Shown here: in pieces, positions 41,881 through 51,025 of the stretch
How the letters are laid out: every line of letters begins with the position of its first letter
Position numbering within the stretch: the stretch's first letter is position 1
NCBI GenBank assembly: GCA_022560025.1
Contig: JAFISE010000073.1
Span: forward strand, 1-64,000
DNA from: Stagonosporopsis chrysanthemi
Lineage: Eukaryota > Ascomycota > Dothideomycetes > Pleosporales > Didymellaceae
Direction: 5' to 3'
DNA length: 64,000 nucleotides
Made by a program: the position numbers and the translations under genes
Notes under the pieces: generated by a model
Told to the model about the DNA's origin: nothing
Database searches by the model: none
What the model saw: only the letters and a program-made list of their open reading frames with translations

Positions 41881-43758
41881 CTACTCCCGGCCCTCTTGTA
41901 CGGCGCGAAGAACAGGGTAGAGGTTGTGCTCATCGTCATCCTCAATGGTGCGGTGCTCCTCCTTGATTTCGTTGCTCTCTTCGTCGAGGTAGTCCTGAGA
42001 GTCGAGGCGCTCCTTGAGCCAAGCGCGGAGCCTCTCGATCACACGGATGTTCTCGACCCAGACCTGAGAATCGTTGGGCGTTTCTGTGGGAGTATCTGAG
42101 ACAACACTGGGTGAGCGAAGTGCAGGATCAACCTTAGGTGAGTGGATAGCCAGCTGATTAACATCGTGGTGCAAGTTGTCCTGCTCGGAGTTGCGACGAG
42201 ACTTGGACGAACCGTCAGAGCCGGTATCCATCTCATCCTCTTCAGCACGGCCAGGCGCAGCCTTCTGGAGAAGGTTGCCAGAGAACCTCCGGCGACCATC
42301 AGCATCGAAAGCGGGAGCAAGGCCAGACGAAGGAGCAGCAGCAGACATATCAGACATGGCGCTGACGGAGGGGAGAGTAGGGTACATGCTGCCAATGGAA
42401 GACCTCGAAGTAGGAGATACACCACTGGACGAGTGAGTGGCACCAGGCGAGTGCTGGGAGCTGTACGACAGGACGCTTGAGGCCGGGGTAAGAGCTGGTG
42501 TGTCGTTCGCGGCAGCAGTAGCGTGAGAAGACTGAGATTGGCTGCTCGACAGACCGGGAGGCGAGTGGCTTGAGCGGTATCCTCCTGCGCCGGTGTGGAC
42601 GTAGTGGGCTCCGGCTTGCTGGACGCCCGCAGCTGCGGCGTGGTTGGGGTTCTCGTAGACAGTGCTCTGAAGCTGTTCCAAAAACTGGTCAATGTTCAGG
42701 AGATCGCTCTTGGTCCTCAGGTTAGGTAGGGGAAGCGAGTAAGGGTGATGCATCGGGGGGTGCGAGGCCTGGGCGACCATGGTGCCACCGTGACCATACT
42801 CGGACATGCCAGGGGATTGGTAACCGCCGAGAACGGGGAGCTGAACGCCCTGGAGACCCATCAGACGCTGGCCAACATCGTAGTAGGTAGAGGGGTCAAT
42901 GGCACGGCGCTTGGCATCGCCAAAGAACTCGTTGAGAGCATCGTAAGCTGCGCGCTTACGGATCTCGTAGTCGTTGTTCAGCTGCTGGGTTTGGTTAACC
43001 GCGTAGTACACAGGGCCATATGCGGAGTTCTGGGGCGGGCCTCCGTAGAATCCGGCAGGTGCGCCTCCAGGGTGCTGCTGGCCATAGCCTCCATTGGCTC
43101 CAAGGGCGCCATCAGGATACTGGTATCCGCTCGCTGTAGCGGCAAGCGCCTGCAAGTCAGCAACGACTGTGGCACTGGTTAGAGACAGAAGGAGAAACAT
43201 TCGAGATGAGATTGCTTACGTTTGCCACTCTGGCCTGGGTAGCCGCCCGCGCCGTGAGGTCCGCCTCGGTTAGGCTCGGGTGAGCGAAGCAGAACAGAGT
43301 CGTCGGCGTGGGTCTTGACGTGCTTCTTCAGATCCTGAGGGCGCTTGAAGGCCTTGCCACAGAAGTCGCACTTGTGCGGCTTCAGAGGCACGTGAACACG
43401 AATGTGAGAGGTGATGTGGTCACGCTTCACAGTCGTGGTTCGGCAGTTGCCCCACTGGCAGGTCAAGTTGAGGTTGTTAGTGCTCTTGCGACCAACATGG
43501 CGCTCGCAGACGTGGTCCTGGTTGATATTTAGCATCGGTGTGACGATGGCGTGAAGGTGCAGGAATACTTACGTAGAGCTGCTCCGCGGAGGGCAGACGC
43601 TCGCCGCAAGCCTGCCACTGGCAGACGAGCGAGTCGCCGCCGGAGTTAGCAACAGAGGCAGGCGTGGGCGCGTTCTGTTGTGTGGGCGTGCCCAAGGGCT
43701 GCTGCTGTGGTGTGGTGGCCGCAGCCGGAGCTGGGGCTTGTTGTTCAACGCTGCTCAT
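41881..43758 (-). CDS. pacC: pH-response transcription factor PacC/RIM101
   Basis: Three exons (43758-43573, 43517-43220, 43166-41881), 589 aa; introns 55 and 53 nt. Three C2H2 fingers span ~44-143: CQWQACGERLPSAEQLYDH (split by intron 1), CQWGNCRTTTVKRDHITSH and CDFCGKAFKRPQDLKKH. KPHKCDFC and THADDSVLLRSPEP are diagnostic. Later features: RKRAAYDALNEFFGDAKRR, a MYPTLP motif near 430 and YPVL near the C-terminus, matching the paired YPxL sites bound by PalA, and between them DADGRRRFSGNLLQ, matching the signalling protease box. In alkaline conditions the pathway cleaves PacC to an active nuclear form. Intron 2 uses the CACAG acceptor (ends 43167); an earlier CAG shifts frame. Confidence 0.93.
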
Positions 43759-43997
43759 GCTTGGCAGCAGAGAGGCGATTTGTGCAGAGAGATTTAGAGA
43801 AGACACGATGATTGATGGCGCGAACGTATCTCGTTCAGCGCAAAAGAAAGAGTAAGGTTACTGAGGAAGCTTGGGTGGGGAGCAAGTCCTTGGGTTACAG
43901 TAATAAGAGGGAGGAAGGCGCCGAGCTTTCGCGGATGGGGCACTGCAGCTTATGAGAGAAGCGCGGGAGCGGAGAGTCCCCCAAGAGAAATCTTCAA

Positions 43998-44066
43998 CTT
44001 GGCGAATCAGACGGCCCAAGCGAATCAGTGAAGGGGCCAAGGGTATCTAACTCTTAGCCACTTGGC
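43998..44066. promoter_or_regulatory. Cluster of three PacC consensus hexamers
   Basis: GCCAAG occurs at 44036-44041 on the plus strand and as CTTGGC (minus strand GCCAAG) at 43998-44003 and 44061-44066, 240-310 bp upstream of the pacC start codon. 5'-GCCARG-3' is the established PacC binding core in Aspergillus. Three sites within 69 bp suggest autoregulation of pacC; occupancy is inferred. Confidence 0.55.
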
Positions 44067-46107
44067 CCACTAGCCTCTATGCAGCGCCCCGACAGTGCTC
44101 AATCTAAGTCCGGCCGACCCTTCGAGCGCCCCATTCGGTGCGTGTGATGCGCACGTTCCATGGTCCAGCACTCGCCTGCGGTGCCCCAAGGTTGCAGTCG
44201 AAGGCTGGTCGGGGCGTGCATCAAAAACTGTGCCGTCATTTCGAGCGGAGTTCTTGGTCGTTCAGCGTCTTGGGCTGTCTCTCTTGGCCCCGGCGACAAG
44301 ACTTCCGCTCTCGACACGCTGAGCGTCGCGCCATTCAAACGACGCAGGCCCGTGTCGCAATCAGCGTGGCCGCTCAATCAGCTCGAGGATCGGTGCCCGC
44401 GCTTTCCAGAAGAGGGAGGTGGTTGTCTGCCTCGACTCAACATGGAAATGCCTCCTGGGCCCCTCAACATGAAATGCCTCCTAACACACTTGCTGGTCCT
44501 GTGTTTCCTCTGGCCCCCTCACACTGTCGCGCTCGAGCTGCACTCCGAACATGCCGCCACTGACACCTGCCGTCCCTGTTTCGCATTGCCAATCGAGGCA
44601 ATGCGGTAGTCAGCCATCTGCATCGTCAGGCGACGGGCGAAAGCAGCAAAAGAGGCTGCGCAGCCCCGATGCTGACGAACACACGCATACCCTTTTCATT
44701 TCAGATCACCACCTACCCCAGACAATGATTGATTGAGTTGATTACGCATGATTACGTTGAGCACGGCAGCCCCGCGACCCCGAACACAACTGCCAGTGCC
44801 ATGATCCCGCTCGTCTTGGCCTCTACTCCTCTGCCAAGTGTCTTGTCGTTCCTGGCCAAGACTTGCGCGAATTCTGGGTATCCTCAATATCGAGGCTGTG
44901 CAAATTCAGGAGAAGCCGCATGGCCGGGTTGCGTCTTCCTATTTGCCTGTTCTTATGAGTTGCGATATATCAGGATACGATCAACCCAACACCTGTCTGC
45001 TCGCCCCGCGTGCTTAGCGGACGATTGTACGCGGAACCTATCTCGTCGCAACTCCTGTTTGACAGACGTCAGGCTGTTTCGCGACTTGGTATTCTACCTT
45101 GTCGGAATTACGAGCAAGTAGCCTGGCTTAACTTCAATGTGGATAGCTGAGTGACCGAGGATGTACGTCGCGTATTTTAGGACAGCACAAACCACCGAAT
45201 CCACCTCCCCACATACAGCAGCGGAGACTGTCTTGGTTCACAGCATGTTGAGCCACGCGCAGCCGCTGCGGCACCGCCACAAACGAGTGCGATGAGACAG
45301 TCGGGAACGATGACGGAGAGCTTAGGTATGGGGGCTTAACCGATGTATTTCCAAGAGCGCGGACGCCTTGGTGCATGCAGTACGACCTTGCGAACCTTTG
45401 ATCTCTTGTCCCGCATTCTCCGCGTCTCCCAAGACTCGACCGGGAAGAGCGGAAGTCTTGCCAAGCGTCAACAACACAAGCAGCAACCAGACATACCGAG
45501 CACATGTCGAAACTCATGGATTAGGACGCGCGGGTACCGTGCGGTTCTATGTCATCGCTGCATCTTCCCAAAACTGCAAGTGGATGTGCGCACCAAACCG
45601 CGACGTGCATGCTCGACATTGATCTTTGTGAAAGGTTGCAACACCGATTTGTTGCGCTCTCTTCTAGACTGTTACTACGACATCATAACAGCACCCCTCA
45701 TCGGATATCGGCAAGGCATACAGCTGTGAAACCGGATTCTGTCAACGTCAGCAACCTTTGAACACAAACATTCACCTGTAGAACTTAAAATTTAGCGGCC
45801 CAAGAAACTCCGCTGTGCACCAGACTGGCCCAGAACGTGGAATCGAAGGATGCCGTCAGAACAGCGCCAGTCTATGAAAGCACAGTGACGGTGGAGGCTT
45901 GCGACATGCGTTAGGGAGCCACATGGCGTTGTGGTCTATCGAATGTCACATCCGGCAACTGTGGCTAGTTAAAGCTTTAAATCAGGTGCGAACGTTTGCA
46001 CACGTAGCGCCCATCGACCAGTTGGAGTGACCCCGCATTTGAAAGCATGCTCGAGTCCTGCGCGAAGGAAGACATACCATTGATTTCGTAATGCAGTATG
46101 CACGATT

Positions 46108-46173
46108 CTATGAAGAAGCCCGTTTCTTTCGAGCGATCGTTCTTGGGAACAATAGATTTTCAGGACGGCTACA
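46108..46173 (-). repeat. Dispersed 66-bp repeat, copy 1
   Basis: The minus strand aligns without gaps to 63321-63386 on the plus strand, about 48 of 66 positions by hand count, with a block AACGATCGCTC shared exactly. Most differences are transitions. A shorter partial match (AGAAACGAG..TTCGTA) occurs at 46340-46360. Origin unknown; possibly a decayed mobile element. Confidence 0.5.
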
Positions 46174-46713
46174 ACTCACTATTGCACAGCACCCACAACG
46201 AAGTCACCAACCACGTCTGCGCAGGGATACAGCACTTGATGTTTTCTATACTCCAGGCTATTGGGTATGGATTTTGCTTGTGCTAAGCAGTGATTGTAGC
46301 GCGCATAGAAGAGTTGGTTGGATTACTCTAATTGGCAAAAAGAAACGAGCTCTTTCGTACGATCTAGGTTTGTGTCTTGAAGGACAACATACTTTCTGCA
46401 TCTTGTCAGGTCATGCTGTGGCAGGCGTTTGCATATGAACCAGTCACCGAGTCATTCCTGGAGCCTCACAATAGTTGCGACTCTGACCTGAGGATGCCAT
46501 CCAAGCTGAAGGGGTCAAGCTGTTGCTGCGTCTCTCTGTCTAGGCAGTCGTGCATGCTTAGCATCAGGTCTCAAAGCCGCCACGAAGCAAGCCGCAAGGC
46601 CCTATGTCGTTTATATGGCTTTCACAAACAACTGTAGTCTTGAGCTCAACGTGATTTTGACTGCTGAAGATTAATACATCCATCGAACTGAGGCAGTGCG
46701 GTCGTGAGGTCTT

Positions 46714-46900
46714 GTGCAACAACCATACCCTGAGAACAGGACAAACGAACAGCTTGACGAATTTGCTGCCATTACCTGTGCATCGCCGAGTGAGCCGCAA
46801 GATATACTGTCGAAGGACGTCAAGGTCACGTTCTGTGGCAATGGTTCAGACAGCGCTTCAGAAGTCGCGGTTGCATCGGGAGCAATGCCTTCTCAAAAAC
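46714..46900 (+). pseudogene. Possible UBA-like gene fragment
   Basis: In one frame the sequence reads NEQLDEFAAITCASPSEPQD, which resembles the first two helices of UBA-like domains in fungal UBX/p47 proteins (EFAAITGAS-like). There is no start codon upstream in frame and the third helix is not recognisable, so it looks like a remnant. The match is short and by eye only. Confidence 0.2.
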
Positions 46901-47336
46901 GTCTAGATCCGTTGAAGACAATGGATACGATACGCAGCTGTCGACTAGAGGTGTCATTACTACCAAGTTGTGTTTACATCCTGTGGTCGTCCCCTGGCCG
47001 TACTCAGTCTTGTTGGTATGCCTTCATAGTCAAAGTAGGCAATGCTTTGAAAACGCAGAGCTGGTAAGTTTTGTCCTTCGTAATCCCGGGTCTACACTGC
47101 AAGTAAACGAAGGGTTTGCCAGGTCTCCATCAACACTGAACTATATTGTGTGTTGGATGACACATCACATCACGTCAGTTGTTCAGTACAAGGTCTTAGT
47201 CTTTTGTTTGCAGCATATACGACGCATGGTAGACATGTAAACACTCGGGGCTTCTAAATGCAGGAAACATTTGCAAAATTAATGTTCGTGTATTCCATAC
47301 CAGCCTCCAGACATTACATCTATACTCCTACACATA

Positions 47337-48392
47337 CTACTTCGCCGCAGCCCTCAACACATCCGCAACAGCATAATACGCCGGCTTCCTCGCAAACGCC
47401 TCCGTGTATAGCGTCGCAGCGCCCTGCCCCGGAAACGTGCTCGGCACCCACGACACGGGGTCCCAGAAATCCCACACCGTGACGCCCACACACCTCTTCT
47501 CGTCGACACACGCCCTGACCGAGTCCGCATAGTTCTTCGCCTGGGTAGCCTGCTTCTCCGCGCTATCCGGCAGCGCAGTCCGCACGTCCAGCTCCGTCAG
47601 CGCCGTCTCGAGCCCCAGGTCCGTGAACAGCTGCAGGCCGGCGCGCAGCTGGTCGTAGCTGGGCGACGCGCCGGTGATGAAGTGGCTCTGCAGCCCGACG
47701 CCGTCGATGGGGACGCTGCGCTTTTTGAAGTCCGCGACGAGGGCCTGCACGGCGAGCGACTTGTTGCCCACCGTCTCGATGTTGTAGTCGTTGTAGTACA
47801 GTTTCGTGCCCGGCGCTGTGTACTTGCGCGCGAAGCGGAAGGCGTGCTCGATGTACGCGGGGCCCAGCGTGTCGAGCCACACGTCGCTGCGATACGTGCC
47901 ATTGTCGTTAAAGGCTTCGTTCACGACGTCCCACGCGTAGCAGTCGTTGTAGTAGTGTCTCGCCTCATTCTTAATGTGGGTTTCGAGGATGCTCAGCAGC
48001 TCTTGCTTGCTCCATTTCTGGCTAGTCAGCCATGCGGGGAGTTGCTGGTGCCAAACGAAGTTGTGGCAGCGGCGCAGCTGGCCGGCTTTCAGCGAGGGCT
48101 GCACGATTTGGTCGCCGAGAGTGAAGTTGAAGACATTGCGGGTGGGCTCGATGTTGACCCACTTCTGCCCGTTGGCGGGGGTGACTTGGTTGAATTCGGA
48201 TTTGTTGAAGGCGATGTCTGTGTATTGTTTGTTGTCAAGGACAACGTTGTCGATGGCTGTGCCAAAGTACTTCAGGCCTGCCTTCTTAGCTAGGTCGGCG
48301 AGGCCTGGGGCAGGCTTGGGCTTCTGAGAGGTTGGGTATGTCGGCGAGGCCACGGCTAGAGAGATCAGGGAAAGAGCAAGAGTAACCTTCAT
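47337..48392 (-). CDS. Secreted endo-1,4-beta-xylanase, GH10
   Basis: A single exon, 351 aa, with a signal peptide (MKVTLALSLISLAVA|SPT). The GH10 barrel includes YFGTAIDN, RCHNFVWHQQLPAWL, the acid/base Glu159 in AWDVVNEAF, KLYYNDYNIE, GVGLQSHF and the nucleophile Glu267 in ALTELDVR. It hydrolyses internal xylan bonds outside the cell. There is no carbohydrate-binding module. Two oddities: the usual TPEN-x-MKW segment reads TPANGQKW, with Ala in place of a very conserved Glu of the glycone subsites, and the usual WGV-x-D-x-x-SW end segment reads VWDFWDPVSW. The catalytic pair is intact. A TATATAA element lies about 80 bp upstream. Confidence 0.92.
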   Translation of the reverse strand: MKVTLALSLISLAVASPTYPTSQKPKPAPGLADLAKKAGLKYFGTAIDNVVLDNKQYTDIAFNKSEFNQVTPANGQKWVNIEPTRNVFNFTLGDQIVQPSLKAGQLRRCHNFVWHQQLPAWLTSQKWSKQELLSILETHIKNEARHYYNDCYAWDVVNEAFNDNGTYRSDVWLDTLGPAYIEHAFRFARKYTAPGTKLYYNDYNIETVGNKSLAVQALVADFKKRSVPIDGVGLQSHFITGASPSYDQLRAGLQLFTDLGLETALTELDVRTALPDSAEKQATQAKNYADSVRACVDEKRCVGVTVWDFWDPVSWVPSTFPGQGAATLYTEAFARKPAYYAVADVLRAAAK

Positions 48393-49226
48393 TTTGCGAG
48401 GCGTCAAGCTGTCGAAGAGGTGCTTGAGCTGATATGGGCTGCTCCTTTGATCGTGAAAGATCCTCATACTTTATATACTGCCGTACGCCACAGGGCCATG
48501 CTTGGTCATGACAAGCATTGTCCAAGGCCCGGCAATGCGTCCTTCTGCACGACAAGCAATTCATCCGGGTTGCCAACGTGGAGGCGAACCAACGACCCGA
48601 TCAGGCCGCGGACCTTGTGGTGGCGAGCAGGAGATCGCCGTCAGTAGAGCAAGGTAAAGGAGCTAGCTCGGGAATTGATCTGTACACGCATTGGGCTATG
48701 CCACATGCAGTGAGCTAGACACGGCTGTTCCTGGATTGGATCTGAATGAGTATATCCGGTATACAGGGTTCGCGATATAGGAGCACATAATCTGCTGCAA
48801 CCTGTACCTACTGGGGCTGCTGGTGATGGTAACTTGATACCTGTAGTCCAAGATAGCCGTGTAACGAACAAAGCTGAAAACGCCAGAGCGCTGCGTTTCT
48901 TGTATGAATCTCCATGGAGTCTATCACAGCTCGAACAAGCACCACAAGCATTCGGTTAAAGATGGGCGGCAGGCTACCCCGCATATCTCGGGCACACCGC
49001 GCGCAGGTTAGTGTATTTTTCGAAGAATCAGTTCGGTAGACAAAGAGCAAGCATCGGTGGTGTGGATACGTCGGGAGACGCTACTAGGGTAAATGGCTAA
49101 TTGCGAACTTTTTTGAACATCTACTGCGGCTCTTCTATATGGCTAAGATCGCAACCGAGGACGGAACGGCTGTTGTTCTTAGTGTCTGTCAGAGTGGTGG
49201 CGCGCAGCATTGGAGAAGCTGCTTAT
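48393..49226. other. Intergenic: xylanase promoter
   Basis: An 834-bp gap. The xylanase promoter with a TATATAA box at 48470-48477 lies on its left. The remainder shows no gene; nucleoside hydrolase ends convergently toward it from the right. Confidence 0.5.
48470..48477 (-). promoter_or_regulatory. TATA box of the GH10 xylanase gene
   Basis: The minus strand reads TATATAAAG, 78-85 bp upstream of the xylanase ATG. This is a good match to TATA in both sequence and distance for a strongly inducible fungal gene. No GGCTAA XlnR site was seen close by. Confidence 0.55.
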
Positions 49227-50524
49227 TCAATCGATTCCAACGAAAACGCCGTCCTTCTCTAAATCCTCGCGGGAGATTTTTGGCATTGGACTGACAGCAT
49301 CTGCGCGCTTCAGAGCATCTTCTGTAAGCCCCCAGAACTTGTCAAGATCTACGCTTCGTGGGATTCTACAGCCACCCTCGCCGGGTGGAAGTGCAGAGAC
49401 CTTTGTTCTGCCTAGCTCTCCGACCTCGGACTGATTGAGAGAATGAACACCTTCTGTGACTATATCAATGCGGAAGCGTTCGCCACCCCTGTCGTCGAAG
49501 ATCTCGGGGTAGATAGCTGCGGCGACGGCGAGGGGGTCGTGCAAGGGCGGACCCTCGGTGATGGAGAAGACTTCGGCGTATGTGCCGGCAAAGAAGGACA
49601 TGATTTGCGCGAACAGGGCTCGTAGAGCGGACGGGACTCGTGTTGTGTCCATGTCAAAACCAACTCGCTGCCCATATAGAAGCAGCCTGCGGACCGACTG
49701 TGTGCCAAGCACCTGGTGGCTGAGGTCGAGGGGGATCAGGGTCGTCTTCGCCCGGAGGACTGGATGCGAGAAGATGAAGTGAGATGCTTCTGGGTCGCAG
49801 TAGATCTGTACATGTCAGTTTCGACGCCCTCGCTCTGCCCCCCTCGACTGCTTACGTTGAACTCGGCATACGCGGTCCAGTTACCAAAGCGCTCTCCCTC
49901 GCCCTTGACCTTGCCCATGGGAGCATCGGTAAACTTGTTGCCCACGGCGCCGCCCATGATGCTCAGGCCCTTGATGTGGCCCGCCAAGTCTGTGTACTTT
50001 TGGAATAGCAGCCCGATGTTTGTCAGGGTGCCGGTGGACACGAGCCATGCAGTGTTGGGCGGAGTCGCAATGAGCGCGCGATACATGGCCTCGAGGTAGT
50101 CGACATCGGTTGCAGCCGGCTCGACGGGCTGCGGCAGCAACGTGACGCCGTCCAGACCGCTCTCGCCGTGGATGTCGGCGGCATGCACCGCGTCGCGCAC
50201 AATCGGCTTCGCAGCGCCTGTGTAGACCTTCACATCACGTCTCCCCAGAGCTTCGAGGATGGCGCGCGTGTTGAACGTCGTCTGGTCGAGGGCGGCATTG
50301 CCGTGGACGGTGCTGGTGCCTAGGAGTTCGATGCGCGGGTCGTGGGCGCTGAGGAGGAGGGCATATGCATCCTGAGGTGTTCTGTGAGCAGGAGCAGGAG
50401 CAGTCGGCGGCAGTGGACTAGTCCTACATCGTGCCCGGTGTCCTGATAGCGGTCAATAGGAGCGCTGGCAGAGTCGCCGGCAGGTACGGACACAATCGAG
50501 CCAAAGCGGGATTCTTGAAGGCAT
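49227..50524 (-). CDS. Inosine-uridine preferring nucleoside hydrolase
   Basis: Four exons (50524-50492, 50442-50428, 50371-49856, 49805-49227), 380 aa; introns 49, 56 and 50 nt. The second exon is 15 nt and encodes DTGHD. Joining rebuilds the Ca2+-binding motif WLDCDTGHDDAYALLL (D-x-D-x-G-x-D-D family signature) at about residues 8-23. Further support: LLGTSTVHGNAALDQTT, VYTGAAKPI, the ESGLDG loop, WLVSTGTLTNIG, LSIMGGAVGN, AEFNIYCDPEASHFIF and HDPLAVAAAIYPE (Ca2+ ligand Asp in HDPL). It cleaves N-glycosidic bonds of ribonucleosides for purine/pyrimidine salvage, presumably cytosolic. Without the micro-exon the metal site would be lost, so the model is well constrained. Confidence 0.9.
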
Positions 50525-51025
50525 TGTGTTCAGTTTATTCTCTATGCCAGATCCAATCCAACACAGCTGTGTGACGGGTGAATGCAGGGTCCAGCTGCGA
50601 TTGGCGGGGTTGAGCCTGGGGTCAGTCGAGGGCGAGAGCCGCGAGCTAGCTGACGAACGTGGAATCGAACACCCTCAATAGGCCCATTACTATTCACTCG
50701 AGATCCACAGTCGTTTTGATAGCAAACACAGTCTCGAAGAGCCAAAGCCGAACTCCCATCAACATGCTCTGAGTACCCTTGTCCCACGATGAGCAAGTTC
50801 TGACAGCTTTCGGCGCTATCGTGTCCGCCTCTGTCCGAGCACGAAGCTATCCGTCAGCTCCATGCACGCTGCGCCATCTCATTAACTATCTTGCTCGTTC
50901 CTGTAATAATCTCCACTACTGTCACCTGCTTGTTGTAGTGCAAAGTCGCCTCTGGCATCGACCCCAACTTGGCGATAGATGCCACGCTGCCACTCTGCCA
51001 CTTGTCACGTTTTGGTCAACTCATC
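50525..51025. promoter_or_regulatory. Divergent promoter, nucleoside hydrolase / ferric reductase-like gene
   Basis: 501 bp between two head-to-head start codons. No ORF of interest. GATA-type sequences such as TGATAG (50717-50722 region) and AGATAG-like (50972 area) occur but are common by chance. Confidence 0.4.

Larger units (their letters stand above)
43759..47336. other. Gene-poor 3.6-kb region upstream of pacC
   Basis: No complete gene is supported. It contains the pacC promoter, PacC-type hexamers (43998-44066), a near-tandem duplication of CAACATGAAATGCCTCCT around 44438-44486, one copy of a dispersed repeat (46108-46173) and a frame resembling a UBA domain (46714-46900). A 46-codon signal-peptide-like frame at 44470-44610 is probably chance. 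Confidence 0.5.

Noticed and set aside
44470..44610. 46-aa frame with signal-peptide-like start (MKCLLTHLLVLCFLW)
   Set aside because: Very short, no conserved cysteine pattern beyond a few residues, and lies in an imperfect local duplication; probably chance.
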